Origin: Trichosporon coremiiforme
Taxonomy: Eukaryota > Basidiomycota > Tremellomycetes > Trichosporonales > Trichosporonaceae
Direction: 5' to 3'
DNA length: 64,000 nt
Assembly (NCBI GenBank): GCA_039545355.1
Contig: BCJJ01000012.1
Span: 1,381,067-1,445,066 of the forward strand
Shown here piece by piece: positions 1 to 12,300 of this stretch. The notes under the pieces were generated by a model, which searched no databases, was not told where the DNA came from, and saw only the letters and a program-made list of their open reading frames with translations. A program made the translations under genes and the position numbers. Numbering within the stretch: the first letter of the stretch is position 1; each line of letters opens with the position of its first letter.

Positions 1-255
1 CTCTTTGAGCTGCGAGACGTGGTGCGCGGCAGCATGGCCGTGGCGCGTGCCGTTCAAGCTGGCGCCGTGCTCAGCCTTGCCGGTGCAGCCGAACAGACCC
101 TTGCCCGTCATGGTCGAGGCGGTAAGGTGCGTCAGGAGCAGGAAGAGGATACCGACGGGCACGGCGAGCTTCCAGGTCGCGCGGCGCTGGCGGGGCACCT
201 CGAGGGGCGTCTGCTCATGCTGTGGGAGCGGGGTGTAGTCGTTTTTCTCCATCAT
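1..255 (-). CDS. Type II membrane protein, N-terminal fragment (function unknown)
   Basis: This is the 5' end of a gene that runs off the left edge of the window; 85 codons are visible and the frame is open to base 1. Two consecutive ATG codons open the frame (255-253 and 252-250). The visible protein has a short polar cytoplasmic tail with a basic stretch (PRQRR, about residues 21-25), then one hydrophobic segment at about residues 28-49 (core VGILFLLLTHL), then a lumenal or extracellular side with an NGT glycosylation sequon near residue 68. This is the usual layout of a signal-anchor enzyme of the secretory pathway, such as a vacuolar or surface hydrolase, but the catalytic part lies outside the window and I do not recognise the family. 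It is divergent from the HAD gene and shares a promoter of about 300 bp with it. Confidence 0.7.
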   Translation of the reverse strand, partial: MMEKNDYTPLPQHEQTPLEVPRQRRATWKLAVPVGILFLLLTHLTASTMTGKGLFGCTGKAEHGASLNGTRHGHAAAHHVSQLKE

Positions 256-559
256 GCTGGATGATGCAACAACAGAAAGCAAGAATGTGGGCAAGAAATA
301 ATCAGTTAATACGATTGCGGTGTTCATCGAAGGGTTGACTTTCCGGGCCGCCGGATCTAAGCTTCCGTGTGTAACGAATGAAGCAATCCACGCCAACCGT
401 CATATCGGCCATTGCCGATTCGGACGTCACGTGCGACCACCGCACTAACCTGGCGCAACGCCGCAGACAGCCATCTCTTTCACAGGGCTCCGGACAACGG
501 ATATTCGACGGAATCCTCGGCTTCACCATATCTCCCTCCCCTTGCGACATCTCGACACT
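256..559. promoter_or_regulatory. Shared divergent promoter with ACGTCA and CACGTG boxes
   Basis: This 304-bp spacer separates two divergent start codons. It contains ACGTCA at 424-429 overlapping an E-box CACGTG at 428-433. These match the core sites of CREB/ATF-type bZIP and bHLH factors in fungi, but occupancy is inference. There is no clear TATA box. A CT-rich stretch just before 560 looks like a leader. Confidence 0.45.
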
Positions 560-1626
560 ATGGCGCAGCGCGGCAAGATCGAGTATGTCATCTTTGACAT
601 GGATGGGTTGTTGAGTACGTCGTCGTATCGGCAGTAACGCCCTTGTTGTCAGTCAGAGCTGACCGCTGCAGTGTGAGCGCTCCTCTGTATCTCGACTGAC
701 ATGAAGCGACTCGGAGGTGAGCTCCTATGCGTCGCGCATTACTGACAAAAGCGCATCTACACCGTCGTGACAAGTACGCCATGCTGCTGGGGCTGCAGGA
801 CTGACCGCAGATGACATCCTGGCCCGGTATGGCCTCACCATGACCTGGGACATCAAGGCTGGCCTCATGGGCAAGGGTTCGTGAGCTGGCGGGGGAGACG
901 TTGACAAGCAGTGCAGCGAGCTGCGGCTGAGTACCTGTACTCCCACTTCCCTGGACTTGAAGACAAGCTCAGCATCGACGATTATCTCGAGGAGCGCGCG
1001 CGCGAGCAAGACCGCATGTTCAAGGAGGTCCCGCCGATGCGTGGGGCTGTCGAGCTGGTGCAGGGCTTGGTGAGTCTAGTACACGACTTTGCTGACGCAG
1101 CAGAGCAAGGCTGGCATTCCGATTGCTCTGGCGACCGGGTCTAGCAAGCACAACTTTGACTTGAAGACGGTTCGTGGAGAAACATTGTCTCACCTGACGG
1201 ACCCAGGGCCACCTCCCAGAACTCTTCTCCCATTTCCATCCCACTTGCATCCTGACTGCCGACTCGCCAGAAGTCGCCCCTGGACGGGGGAAGCCCAAGC
1301 CAGACATCTTCCTCGCTGCTGCCAAAAAGTTGGGCCGTGATGTTGGCACGGCTGACTCTTGTACGCCTGAACAGGCCGCTGAGCGAGCCAAGGGTCTCGT
1401 GTTTGAGGATGCCCGACTCGGCGTTGAGGCAGGCGTTGCTGCTGGAATGAACGGTGCGTACGCGCTGGGGAAGAGGCTGACGACAGTGGTCTGGATTCCG
1501 GACCCGGAACTGCGCGCCCTCACTCCTGACGAGACCTATGGTTCGAAGCAGATTCTTGAGCATCTGCAGGAGCTCAAGACCGCTGAATGGGGTCTTCCTC
1601 CTATTGATTGGAAGGCACCTATCTAG
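560..1626 (+). CDS. HAD-superfamily phosphatase, pseudouridine-5'-phosphatase (PUDP/HDHD1) type
   Basis: Spliced model: 560-614, 672 (one nucleotide), 707-716, 752-773, 811-876, 912-1069, 1101-1169, 1207-1626, giving 266 aa. Members of this family dephosphorylate pseudouridine-5'-phosphate or related sugar phosphates in the cytosol. Seen: motif I FDMDG with the nucleophile Asp13 and general acid Asp15, motif II ATGSS (Thr116), the motif III lysine in GKPKPDIF (around Lys156/158), and motif IV FEDA (Glu194-Asp195). The cap region carries WDIKAGLMGK, closely matching the animal enzyme. The introns are 31-57 nt, and most have a CTGAC-type branch site close to the acceptor. Motif I reads DGLLIDSE only if the single T at 672 is kept as its own exon. 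The alternative is a weaker donor at 619, which gives DGLLSTDSE and adds a residue. Family assignment is firm; the exact exon 1-3 structure needs transcript data. Confidence 0.85.
672..672 (+). other. Candidate single-nucleotide exon of the HAD phosphatase gene
   Basis: The preceding intron (615-671) starts GTACGT and ends CTGCAG, with a GCTGAC branch site 10 nt earlier. The following intron (673-706) starts GTGAGC and ends GAAG, with CTGAC just upstream. The T between them joins A614 and C707 to make ATC, the Ile of the conserved motif I (LLIDSE). Removing 615-706 as one intron shifts the frame and reaches a stop within about ten codons. In the intron-definition mode typical of fungi, each short intron could be removed independently. 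Confidence 0.55.
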
Positions 1627-4485
1627 ACGTACAACACACAGTCTTCCGCCCACTACCATGAAAAGGTTGCATCAGCTGTCACAGCGTCCTGCTGGTTCAC
1701 TTGTGACTGGCAGCGGGCTTCACACTGCGCGAGCTCGGTCATCGGCCTGGACACCGAAAGGCTCAGCGCATATTGCGGGGCTGATGAACGAGGGGAGTGT
1801 TTCGACCTAACAAAGCGCCTGAGGGTTTGCACGCTTCAGAAACGCTTTCGTTTGCGATTCGACGGTCACCTGCCGCCGCGTCTGTTCATCATTGCACTGC
1901 CGTCTCTCGTCCTCAACTGATAAATGATCGACGGCTTACTGGTACATGATAAATTTCTTGCCGCTTGCCCGAATGCGGCCCCGACCTAACCATTGGTCTA
2001 TTGGCGGCCAGTCCTCTGGTTAGCGCAGAGGTACCCCCAAGTCCAGCCACCACTTACATCTGCACGTCTGGTCCGAAGTTGAACGACACCTACGTGCACC
2101 TGTTGTGTTCCGATACTTGGTGTGAGGGTCGCTCACTTGCGGCGAACAGCTAATTTCCAGGGACATCAGGGCGACTGGACGACTGGACGACATCCTCTGA
2201 AATTGGTCGGACGACCCCGGCCCAGTGGATGTTATGTTGAGGAACAACAATGAGATGCTTCTCCCGTGTCCGCGAGCGTTAAAACTGGAGAGTAAGTGTC
2301 CGTACCGGCTATATCTTGAGCCGAGCGTAGTCCCCAGCAACTGGTTCGGCGTTCAAGTCAGTGGATCGCTGCAGGACGTAGGTCCGGACGTCCGGTATGT
2401 GATCACCATCGAGGACAGAGTGGATAAATGTAAACGACTGGGTGAAGCAATGAGCTGATGAGGAGCCGTGATTGCAACCTCAGACACGTTTGAGATCAAA
2501 GCAGAGGGCGCGGACCCCTACCGACGGCCCTCTCTTTGTTATGCCACAACACCAACTCTCCACAGCGGCGGGTACCGGCTCGCGCCGGGCCGCTGGGCCG
2601 ACCTCGGTGCCGCCGTGCTCTGCGTAGCGGCGATGAGCTGAGACTCAAGCGTGCGCTCCTGTGACTCAACTCCTAGAACTGCAATCGATGAATCGGGAAA
2701 TGCAGGCATTTGCTTTCATTAGCCCCGGCGCGCACGAGACTGCACGAGACCAAAGCAAACTCGTCAGTACAGTATCCAAGGTGGTACGCTCAAGGGCACG
2801 CAAACTTCGCCGTCTGCGTTCCTAGCAAGTACCTCAGTGCGCTGTATGTATGGTATGGCCCCGTTGCGTTTGTCGCGTGGGGCCCAGGCGAGGCGCTGAG
2901 CTTAACGCTGCCCGTACTTCAGCTACAAGCACGTACTCCTCCGTTGGACTGGTCCCGGAAGGGGGTTCTACCTCTGCTCGGCTGCCTCCGTTACGCTCGG
3001 TATGCTGGGCGCACGCGGATATTTGAATCTCTTCCCACGCAAAAACGGTCCACTTGCTGCGCACGGATGATCTCAGCGGATAATATCAGGGCTGCCAGTT
3101 CAACGCTTGAACGTTGCTGATTCCTCTGCTCGCAGACCTGGGTGAATCAAAACACCTGATGAGGGACATGTGACGTCAGATCGGCAGCACGCCGCGACCG
3201 AAATGATCTCTGCGGCGGCCAGCGTGGCTGAGGGAAACGTGGCATCAGGATCAGAGATCGCAATAGAGCGCTATGGAAGCAGGACTCTGTCATCACATTG
3301 ATTACTGCGTCGTACGCCATGCTCATTACCGGTTGCTGGCATGAGCAACTCGACTCAACGACTGCGCATCTCGCGATATCATCGTGGGGCCAGGCAGCCC
3401 AGCACGAAGTGAGAGTACGGTCCTGGACCTAAATCGGAGCACGTTCCTACCCCCTTCTTCACCGAGGCCAGATATTGCACCACGGAGACCAAAGGGGGCC
3501 CTGCGGTCTCTTCATCGGTTGCTACCACTAACGCAGTGTTGCAGGGGGCGCGGTTTGCCGAAACCAGCGTTGCGGTGCGGTCAGGACATTGACGCCCGGC
3601 GACTCTCGTTGAGATAACTGGAGAGGCTAAACGAGGCCGGAGTAAGGTTTGTCAGGATGCCTGGGCACGACAGGTCCGGGGTCAACTGATACCCTCAGCC
3701 AGGAAGGGTAAACCAATCTGCCCTGGCCCAGCCCAAGTTATCCCAGACTTTGAGATGTACTGATCAAGTGCGACGACGTAAAGCAATCCGCAGAGGTCTG
3801 GGAACTTATCGTTCCGCCACGGCCGGAGCGTTTCGTTGCCCACCCATGAGGCCCAAGGGCCGGAAGTAGATGGTTGCCAGAACATTGGGGCCAACCATGC
3901 CCACTCTCGGCATTCTGACCAGTTCCTGAAATCAACACAATTGGACATCTCCTCCCCCTTCGTTCCAGTACCGGGACTTTCTCCAGTGCTGCTTTCTTGG
4001 GTCTTCTCACCAACACCGACTTCACTCCGTGGTGATTACTACCCGGGGTGCCTTCTAATCCCAGCTCCGCCAAGGACGCAGATCATCCGAGGATATATTC
4101 AGCGGCGTTCCCCCCTCACCGCGCCTGTGCCACGCAACTCTTCTGGTTGTCCAGTCCAGGCCATGTGGAGGCTCGGGCCTGGAGGCAACACTTCCTTCAG
4201 CGTCCGCCACTCCGGTTCGGCGGCATTGTGGCAGAGGACCTTGGCGGGCATGGAACGGCCTCGGAGAAGACCAAGGGGCCTGAGCTGCTGCGCAAAATGT
4301 TGTCATCCACAGTTTCTGGCCCGTTCGCTGTCTCCGTGTTGCCCCTGTATTGCAGCTTCGAGTTGAACTCTCATGAGTGCCTTGCCTGCATCACCGCGCC
4401 GACGGACTGCCTCGGGCCGCAGACCCCAGGCCTCACTCCGTCAGAGGAAAACATGCCCCAAACATGAAGGGGAGATTCTCCCACG
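1627..4485. other. Gene-free spacer
   Basis: About 2.9 kb follow the HAD stop codon. I find no ORF with recognisable domains, no convincing exon chain and no tRNA. Short open frames exist on both strands but lack codon bias and similarity. The last few hundred bases before the next gene probably hold its upstream regulatory region. Confidence 0.5.
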
Positions 4486-4506
4486 CCAATGTTTGGGTAT
4501 AAAAAG
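4486..4506 (+). promoter_or_regulatory. CCAAT box and TATA box of the Ser/Ala-rich GPI protein gene
   Basis: CCAAT lies at 4486-4490 and TATAAAAAG at 4498-4506, the TATA box 86 bp before the ATG at 4584. This is the clearest core promoter in the window. With the strongly biased codon use of the downstream gene (GCC, TCC, GGC), it suggests high or inducible expression. Confidence 0.7.
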
Positions 4507-4583
4507 GTCGCAAAGTCTCACTCCAACGGCCTGTCATAGCTTTTCTTACCTTCGCACCGCCACAAACACTCATTTAAACCGCA

Positions 4584-5201
4584 ATGCGTTTCGCTTCTCT
4601 CGCTCTCCTCCTCGCGGGCCTCGTTGCCGCCCAGAACGCTGCCCAATCGGCTACCTCCGCTGCCCTCTCCGCCATCGCCTCTGCCACTGGCGGTGACAGC
4701 AGCCAGTCGTCCGCTGGTGGCGGCGACCAGGGTCAGCAGACCTCCTCGGCCGGCGGTGACGGTGCCGACGCTTCGCAGACCTCCTCCGCCCCCGCTGGCG
4801 AGCAATCCTCGCAGACTGGCGACGGCGCCGACTCCTCGCAGACTTCTTCTGCCCCTGCTGGCGAGCAGTCCTCGCAGGGTGGCGAGAGCGCCTCGCAGAC
4901 CTCTGGCGGTGACGCTCAGCCGACCTCCTCCGCAGGCGGCGACGGCGCCGACGCTAGCACGACCGGTGCTGGTGCCGGCGGCGACAGCTCGGCCACCCCA
5001 AGCGGCCAGTCTGGCGCTGCCCAGTCTGGCACTTCGCAGTCTGGCGGCAACGCTGCTTCGTCCGGGAGCAGCATGGCCGGTGGCGCTCAAAGCTCTGGTG
5101 CCTCCGCTGCTCCTAGCGGTGCTGGTGGCTCCGGTGCCAGCCACGGTGCCCCCATCGCTGGTGCCGCGGTCGCTGCTGCGATCATCGCTGCCATTTTCTA
5201 A
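4584..5201 (+). CDS. Ser/Ala/Gly-rich secreted, probably GPI-anchored cell-wall protein
   Basis: An intronless ORF of 205 aa. It starts with a textbook signal peptide (MRFASLALLLAGLVAA, cleavage before Gln17). Nearly all of the rest is Ser, Ala, Gly, Gln and Thr, and the C-terminus is hydrophobic (from about residue 187, core AAVAAAIIAAIF), as expected of a GPI-attachment signal. The middle contains near-identical repeats of about 21 residues built on GADxSQTSSAPAGEQSSQ. There are almost no charged or aromatic residues and no enzymatic domain, so a heavily O-glycosylated structural mannoprotein is the likely role. It is the first of three GPI-type genes on this strand. I cannot name the orthologue. 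Confidence 0.85.
   Translation: MRFASLALLLAGLVAAQNAAQSATSAALSAIASATGGDSSQSSAGGGDQGQQTSSAGGDGADASQTSSAPAGEQSSQTGDGADSSQTSSAPAGEQSSQGGESASQTSGGDAQPTSSAGGDGADASTTGAGAGGDSSATPSGQSGAAQSGTSQSGGNAASSGSSMAGGAQSSGASAAPSGAGGSGASHGAPIAGAAVAAAIIAAIF
4758..4880 (+). repeat. Coding tandem repeat (about 60 nt, two near-perfect copies)
   Basis: Two consecutive units encode GADASQTSSAPAGEQSSQ and GADSSQTSSAPAGEQSSQ, followed by a decayed third copy (GESASQTSGGD). Copy number in such Ser/Thr-rich wall-protein repeats often varies between strains. The boundaries given are approximate. Confidence 0.7.
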
Positions 5202-7586
<2,385 letters not shown>

Positions 7587-9492
7587 ATGCGATTGCGAGT
7601 AATTGTTGCTACTGTGGCCAGCGTCTTCGCGGCCAATGTCCATGGGCAAGTTGGGGATCTTGCAGCTGCCAGCACGTCACATGCGCCCCAGGTGCTGGCG
7701 GCGACGCAAGCGCCGCTAGGGGTAGAGGGCTCCGACGCAGGCGGGGAGGCTCCGACACCCACCACGCCTAACGCTGGCCTGCCTCAGCAGACGGAACAAA
7801 AGGTGTTTACCCTCACGACATTGACGACGACTCCTCCCGCAGACATCAAGTCCACGCCTGTTCCCGGCTTCAGCTTCCCACCCGGCACCACGTATGAGAC
7901 GGTCACTGTGGAGCACACGGCGACCAGCGGCATGGAGCCGATACCCACCGGCTTGCAGGCTGGTACCAAGGTCACATTCCCTGGCGCGAATATCTGGTGT
8001 GAGTACAAAGACATGTGCATAGCGAGATATTCCCCTTTCCGTGCCAAGTGTTCTGGGCGTGTGTCGGCACAAGAACATGGTCTCTGGAATCGGTGCAAAC
8101 CGCCTCGGTGAGCGGCCACTGTCCGCAGACCGCTGGTCCCCTGCCGACCACTTTGTCATTCACCATGACAACGCGAAGGGTACTGATCGGCCCGAAATGC
8201 TGCGTCCACCTCTGTGGCTGCATGGCTGGACCAAATCCTCGCCCCCCTGTGAGCGATGAGGTTTCTGCCGGGCGGCGGATCAGCCTTCGCCGGCGCTCGG
8301 TGTCCATGCGTCCTATCACGATGAGAGACCTGTCCCTCGCGCTGTGCATATCCCAGCAGTCACCGCTGGCGATCGAAGCGGATCAGAGTGCTGACGAGAA
8401 AACAGGGACGCTGAATGCCGAAGCCGTTGCGCAGTGGGCTCCGGCGCTGCCCGTCTCTGTCAACGTCGAGTTGTTCAACCTGGACAGGTCGTTGCTGAAC
8501 TATACGTACCGACTGGCATCGAGTGTGACGCCTGGTGCATCAAGCCGGACGTTTATCGCAGGGTTCCCGTGAGTAGAAATCAATATGTTCCTTGCCAGAT
8601 ATCAGCCCCCTCTACCTCCACCCTTCTGGCGTGCCCGGCACGGCACGCCCACTCGTTGTATTCTCCCTGCCCTGGCGACCTATCAGGTTCGGCATGCCAA
8701 GGCTTGCAGTTCCTGGCTCATACGGCAGGGCGGGGCAGGGCGCCCAGGCGCCCGGGAAGAACGTGTCGCGCGTGCTGCTCGTCTGTGCAGCGTCCAGAGT
8801 CGTACCACCCCGTTGTGCGGTTCTGCGACGAAAATGTGTGTCCGGCTGCGTACGGCTGCGTATCGAAGCCGCTGCGTGATCAAAGTGCGGCATCAACTTG
8901 CACAGAGTACCTGTCCATAACTTTATAGCTGGCCCCCTGCCGTTCCGTCTACACTTGGCTGCCGACTCTGTTCCACATCTTACTGTTCCCAACTCCACCA
9001 CCAAATATCTCGACCATACGTCTCCCCCGACCATGGTCTTCCTCGCATTCCTCCTCATGGTCGTTGCGCTGTCCGGTCCCGTCGCCATCATCCTCCTCAT
9101 CACCCCCATCATCCTCGCCATCTTCCCCACACGCCGCCTCTATTGAGAAAATCGTACCCTGACCACCGCCCTTACAGTGCGCACGCCGGCAAAGGTTACG
9201 TTTTACACATCAAGGACGCCGGCAATGGAACAGGTGAGTCGACCCGCGGCTCCAACTGCACCCACGCAGGTGGTACAGCTTTGCTGACAGCCGCACAGTG
9301 TATTCTGTTTCGGAGCCGTTTGAAATCAAGAAGGAAGGATCGCAAATCATGTTGCCCGCAGGCTACTCGTCGTCTTCGTCACCGCCAGTCAGCGACAACT
9401 CGCAAGACTCGGCATCATCCACCACCATTACACCACCAACCCTGCTGGTGTTGTTCTCGACATTTGCGCTGGGTCTATCATTCTCCACATGA
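7587..9492 (+). CDS. Kre9/KNH-type GPI-anchored cell-surface protein with two long introns
   Basis: Model: 7587-7998, 8406-8568, 9178-9233, 9299-9492 (274 aa). It has a signal peptide (MRLRVIVATVASVFAANVHG), a Pro/Thr-rich region to about residue 120, a Kre9/KNH Ig-like domain to about 225, a Ser-rich stalk and a hydrophobic GPI tail (LLVLFSTFALGLSF). Domain hallmarks are the paired Trp at the exon 1/2 junction (NIWW), VNVELFNLDRSLLN, and the closing strand VYSVSEPFEI. The family contributes to beta-glucan assembly and wall architecture. Intron 1 (407 nt) was chosen because its acceptor at 8405 has GCTGAC 11 nt upstream and restores WW. A nearer acceptor at 8048 is also in frame. Intron 2 (609 nt) gives an uninterrupted domain (TFIAGFPAHAGKGYVLHI) and has CTGACC before its acceptor. 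These introns are about ten times longer than usual here. Confidence 0.8.
9033..9146 (+). CDS. Candidate 37-aa hydrophobic peptide inside intron 2 of the KNH-like gene
   Basis: An ATG in good context (CCGACCATGG) opens a 37-codon frame that is almost entirely Leu, Ile, Val, Ala and Pro. It has two hydrophobic stretches around a central Ser-Gly-Pro and ends in a basic-aromatic tail (TRRLY). The upstream 90 bases are pyrimidine-rich with ACCACC elements, like leaders of other genes here. It lies wholly within the 609-nt intron on the same strand and stops 31 bp before the acceptor. It could be a small membrane protein, or an accident of T-rich intronic sequence. I recognise no family; it does not match Pmp1, Pmp3 or Ost4 as I know them. 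Confidence 0.35.
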   Translation: MVFLAFLLMVVALSGPVAIILLITPIILAIFPTRRLY

Positions 9493-10980
9493 CTGTCGCC
9501 GCTGAGCCGAGTCTGAGGAGTGGGGGAATCGTCGGGTGAAAAGACAGCTGGAGGAAGGGGCGGTGTCGCACGCTCCTGGCCACAGCGTGCCTAGAGATGG
9601 CTCGGGCAGTCGAACCCTTCGGATCCTCCCATCCACCCACCAAACCACCAGAACGCGTCAGATCCAACGCGACCCCGCGAATCACACGCTCGCTCCCGAG
9701 CACTCGCCGGCGTCCGCCAGCGACCCTCCACCTGTCCCACACGCACCCTGCTCGCCAGCTAAACACTGGCGGTCGCATCCCATAGAGACTCGCTGTACCA
9801 TACATATCTACACAGAGACATTGTTTTGTAAGATTACCACATTATGTAAGAGGACACGCAACCCCACAGGACACAGTCGTCTGCACGATCGGTATAACGA
9901 GACGAAGATGATTGAGAGCAAGGTTCAGACGTTCAGAGGCAGAGGCAGATTGCGAGGTCTGAGACACATGCTAGATCCGGTTCCTGAGCGATCCGCCAAG
10001 AATCCCTCTGAAAGCAAACGCGTGACCCCGTCCACAGGATCCGCCCAAATGAACGATGCCGAAGCAGGGGTGGCAGACTAATACGAGTAGGTAGCAATTA
10101 AGCAAGGAGTATTGGGCTGGTTAATGAGAGGACCAAGCTCGAATGGAGGACGGTGGGATGGACGGGCCGTACGGGACGAGGAAAATTGGAATGAAACGGC
10201 GCAACGAGCGCGACGGCAGGGGCGAGTCACAATTGGGTGAGCACGAGGAAGGCACTCGTCGCAAATAACGCGATAGGGCATAAGCATAGGGCAAGCGCGC
10301 CTCTAAGCAAACGGTAAGTGGTCGGTGTAAGACAATGCCCAGCCATGGCCAGCCAGCGCAGCCAGCGAGCTCCCAGCGACTGCAGGATCAGGGCGTCTGG
10401 CAGGGCCAGTGGGCGCCCGTTCCCTGATGGCATGGCAGCCGTATTGCGTGAAAGCGCGAAAGCGAACAGGCGACAGGTCGGAAGCGCTCGCCTTTGCTAC
10501 CTGCTGTGCTCGAGTGCTTGCTTGGTTTGTATTCATCGAACCGAAGCGGTATACGGTAGCCCACAACCCAGTAGCCTGCTTTAGTCGCAGCCGCCCAGCG
10601 CCCAGCCGCACTGGCTTGATGGGCTTGGGAGGAGGTGCTGGCGTGAGCCAAATGGCCCAAGGGGCATGCATCGTCGCACACACACAGATTCACCCCGCCC
10701 AGCCCGTTCTGGCTGGCCCTGCCGTCCGATGGCCCGTCGCCCGCCCGCCCGCTGGCTCTGTCCCCTCGTCCCTCGACCCCTCGAACGCGAGACTGGCCGC
10801 TGCTTGCGCGCGCACTCACGCGCTCGCCTCACTCTCCCTGCCCTACACCCTCCCTTTCCAATCATCGCCTCCTTCCTCTCTTTCTCACCAACTTACTCTA
10901 CCTCCTGTCTGCCTTCGGCTTCTTCGTCTTCGCCGTCTCATCCTTCACCCCGACCTCCCCCCCCCCCACGTTCATTCACG
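9493..10980. other. Spacer and leader upstream of the second KNH-like gene
   Basis: No gene is seen. The last ~250 bases are strongly C/T-rich, including a C-run near 10960, and look like the promoter and leader of the gene at 10981. The rest is anonymous. Confidence 0.45.
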
Positions 10981-11789
10981 ATGCTCTTCAAGGCCCTTGC
11001 CGCCCTCACCTTCGCCGCCTCGGCTCTCGCCCAGTCTTCTCAGAACCTCACCATCACCGCCCCCTCCCCTACTTGGTGGTGTAAGTTTCAGCTCAGCCTG
11101 TGGACGCCGAACGATTGACTGACATGCTCCAGGGATCGAGGAGTCTGAGAACAAGCTCGCTTGGGCCGCCGGAAACCCCGCTGACGCGACCACCATCTAC
11201 ATCAACCACAAGGACAACAATGTCATTGCTGGCGGAACCCTCGCTATCAAGGCTATTAGTGAGCACCTCTGAGTGCCCGTCGCATACACAACACGTCTTG
11301 AAAACGACACTGACAATCTACAGCTAACGTTTATGACTACTCGACCCTCGTCACGCTGTAAGTGAAATAATCTGATCGAGACACAACACAATGGAATGTC
11401 GGCTGACCTGGCACAGCCCCCCTGGTGTCAAGCCTGCCAAGGGCTACTTTATCACCATCGTCGACTCGATCTACCAGGACAGGCGTGAGTAGCCCAACTA
11501 TCGATGGAGCTCGGCTGACTTGACAGGTATCTACGGCCAGTCGCAGGAGTTCGAGGTCAAGGCTAAGGGCTCTGCCTACCCCGACCAGAACCAGGACCTG
11601 ACCGGCAACACCAAGATCTCTGCCTCCCAGTCCGCTACTGGCTCTGCCGGTGCCTCTGGTGCTGATGCCTCCAAGTCGGGCGCCTCGAGCGCTCCCTCGG
11701 CTTCCGCCTCCAGCGGCGCTCAGCAGAACATGGCCGCCACGGCCCTCGCTGCCGGTGCCGCCGCTCTCGCCTACGTCGCTGTCGCCTAA
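10981..11789 (+). CDS. Kre9/KNH-type GPI-anchored cell-surface protein
   Basis: Model: 10981-11080, 11133-11258, 11324-11357, 11417-11484, 11527-11789 (196 aa). Introns are 43-66 nt with GTRAGY donors and CTGAC-type branch sites. It has a signal peptide (MLFKALAALTFAASALA), then a compact Kre9/KNH Ig-like domain at about residues 23-120. The domain opens with ITAPSPTWWW and closes with YGQSQEFEVK. A Ser/Ala-rich stalk of about 45 residues and a hydrophobic GPI signal (ATALAAGAAALAYVAVA) follow. It shares domain order with the gene 1.5 kb upstream but not its intron positions or linker, so this is an old duplicate or an independent family member. Role by family: cell-wall glycoprotein at the outer membrane leaflet or cross-linked to glucan. 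No catalytic residues are expected. Confidence 0.88.
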
Positions 11790-12300
11790 GCGAGCCGATG
11801 TCTACAGAGCATCGCCCCAACCCTCCTCCCCCTTTGCTTGATCGAAATGCCCACTCCGGTTCCTTCTCGATAACGGTCCTCACAGTGGACACTGATATAC
11901 TTCGTTCATGTCGCAGTCATTGCAACTGCTGTGAATTTACAATGTGGACCTACTATGCATGGTATATAATACGCGCTTTCTGCGAGCAACTTAGGGCGTG
12001 TAGGTGCGTCGACCCGTGCAACCATGTTGACAGAGGAATGACATTTAGAGGGTCACAGTGGGTTTGCTATGGCTGAAGGCCGATTGCTATTGCCCTGTTG
12101 AATGGAATCTGTTAGCCGTAGGTAAGCTTCGTTCGTCCACATGACGCATGATGGCACCAGTTCAGGCCCCATCTTCCTTCCTCCCATATATCTGTTCTGC
12201 GACCGTCGATTGTTCCAACTTACTCTTTTGCAACTCTGCCTTGGACTCTGGCAGGTGCCTCTACTTCAAGATCACAGTCCTCTCGTCCACCTTCTCCAGC
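11790..12300. promoter_or_regulatory. Intergenic region between the KNH-like and LisH-CTLH-CRA genes
   Basis: About 510 bp between co-oriented genes. It contains a TATATAATAC element near 11963-11972 and a pyrimidine-rich stretch immediately before the ATG at 12301. No ORF of note. Confidence 0.35.

Noticed and set aside
615..706. Stepwise twin intron (stwintron) in the HAD gene
   Set aside because: A stwintron would remove the whole interval including T672, which breaks the frame and the conserved motif.
2019..2062. tRNA-like segment (TGGTTAGCGCAGAGGT)
   Set aside because: Resembles a D arm only; no T arm with a TTCRANNY core and no acceptor pairing could be found.
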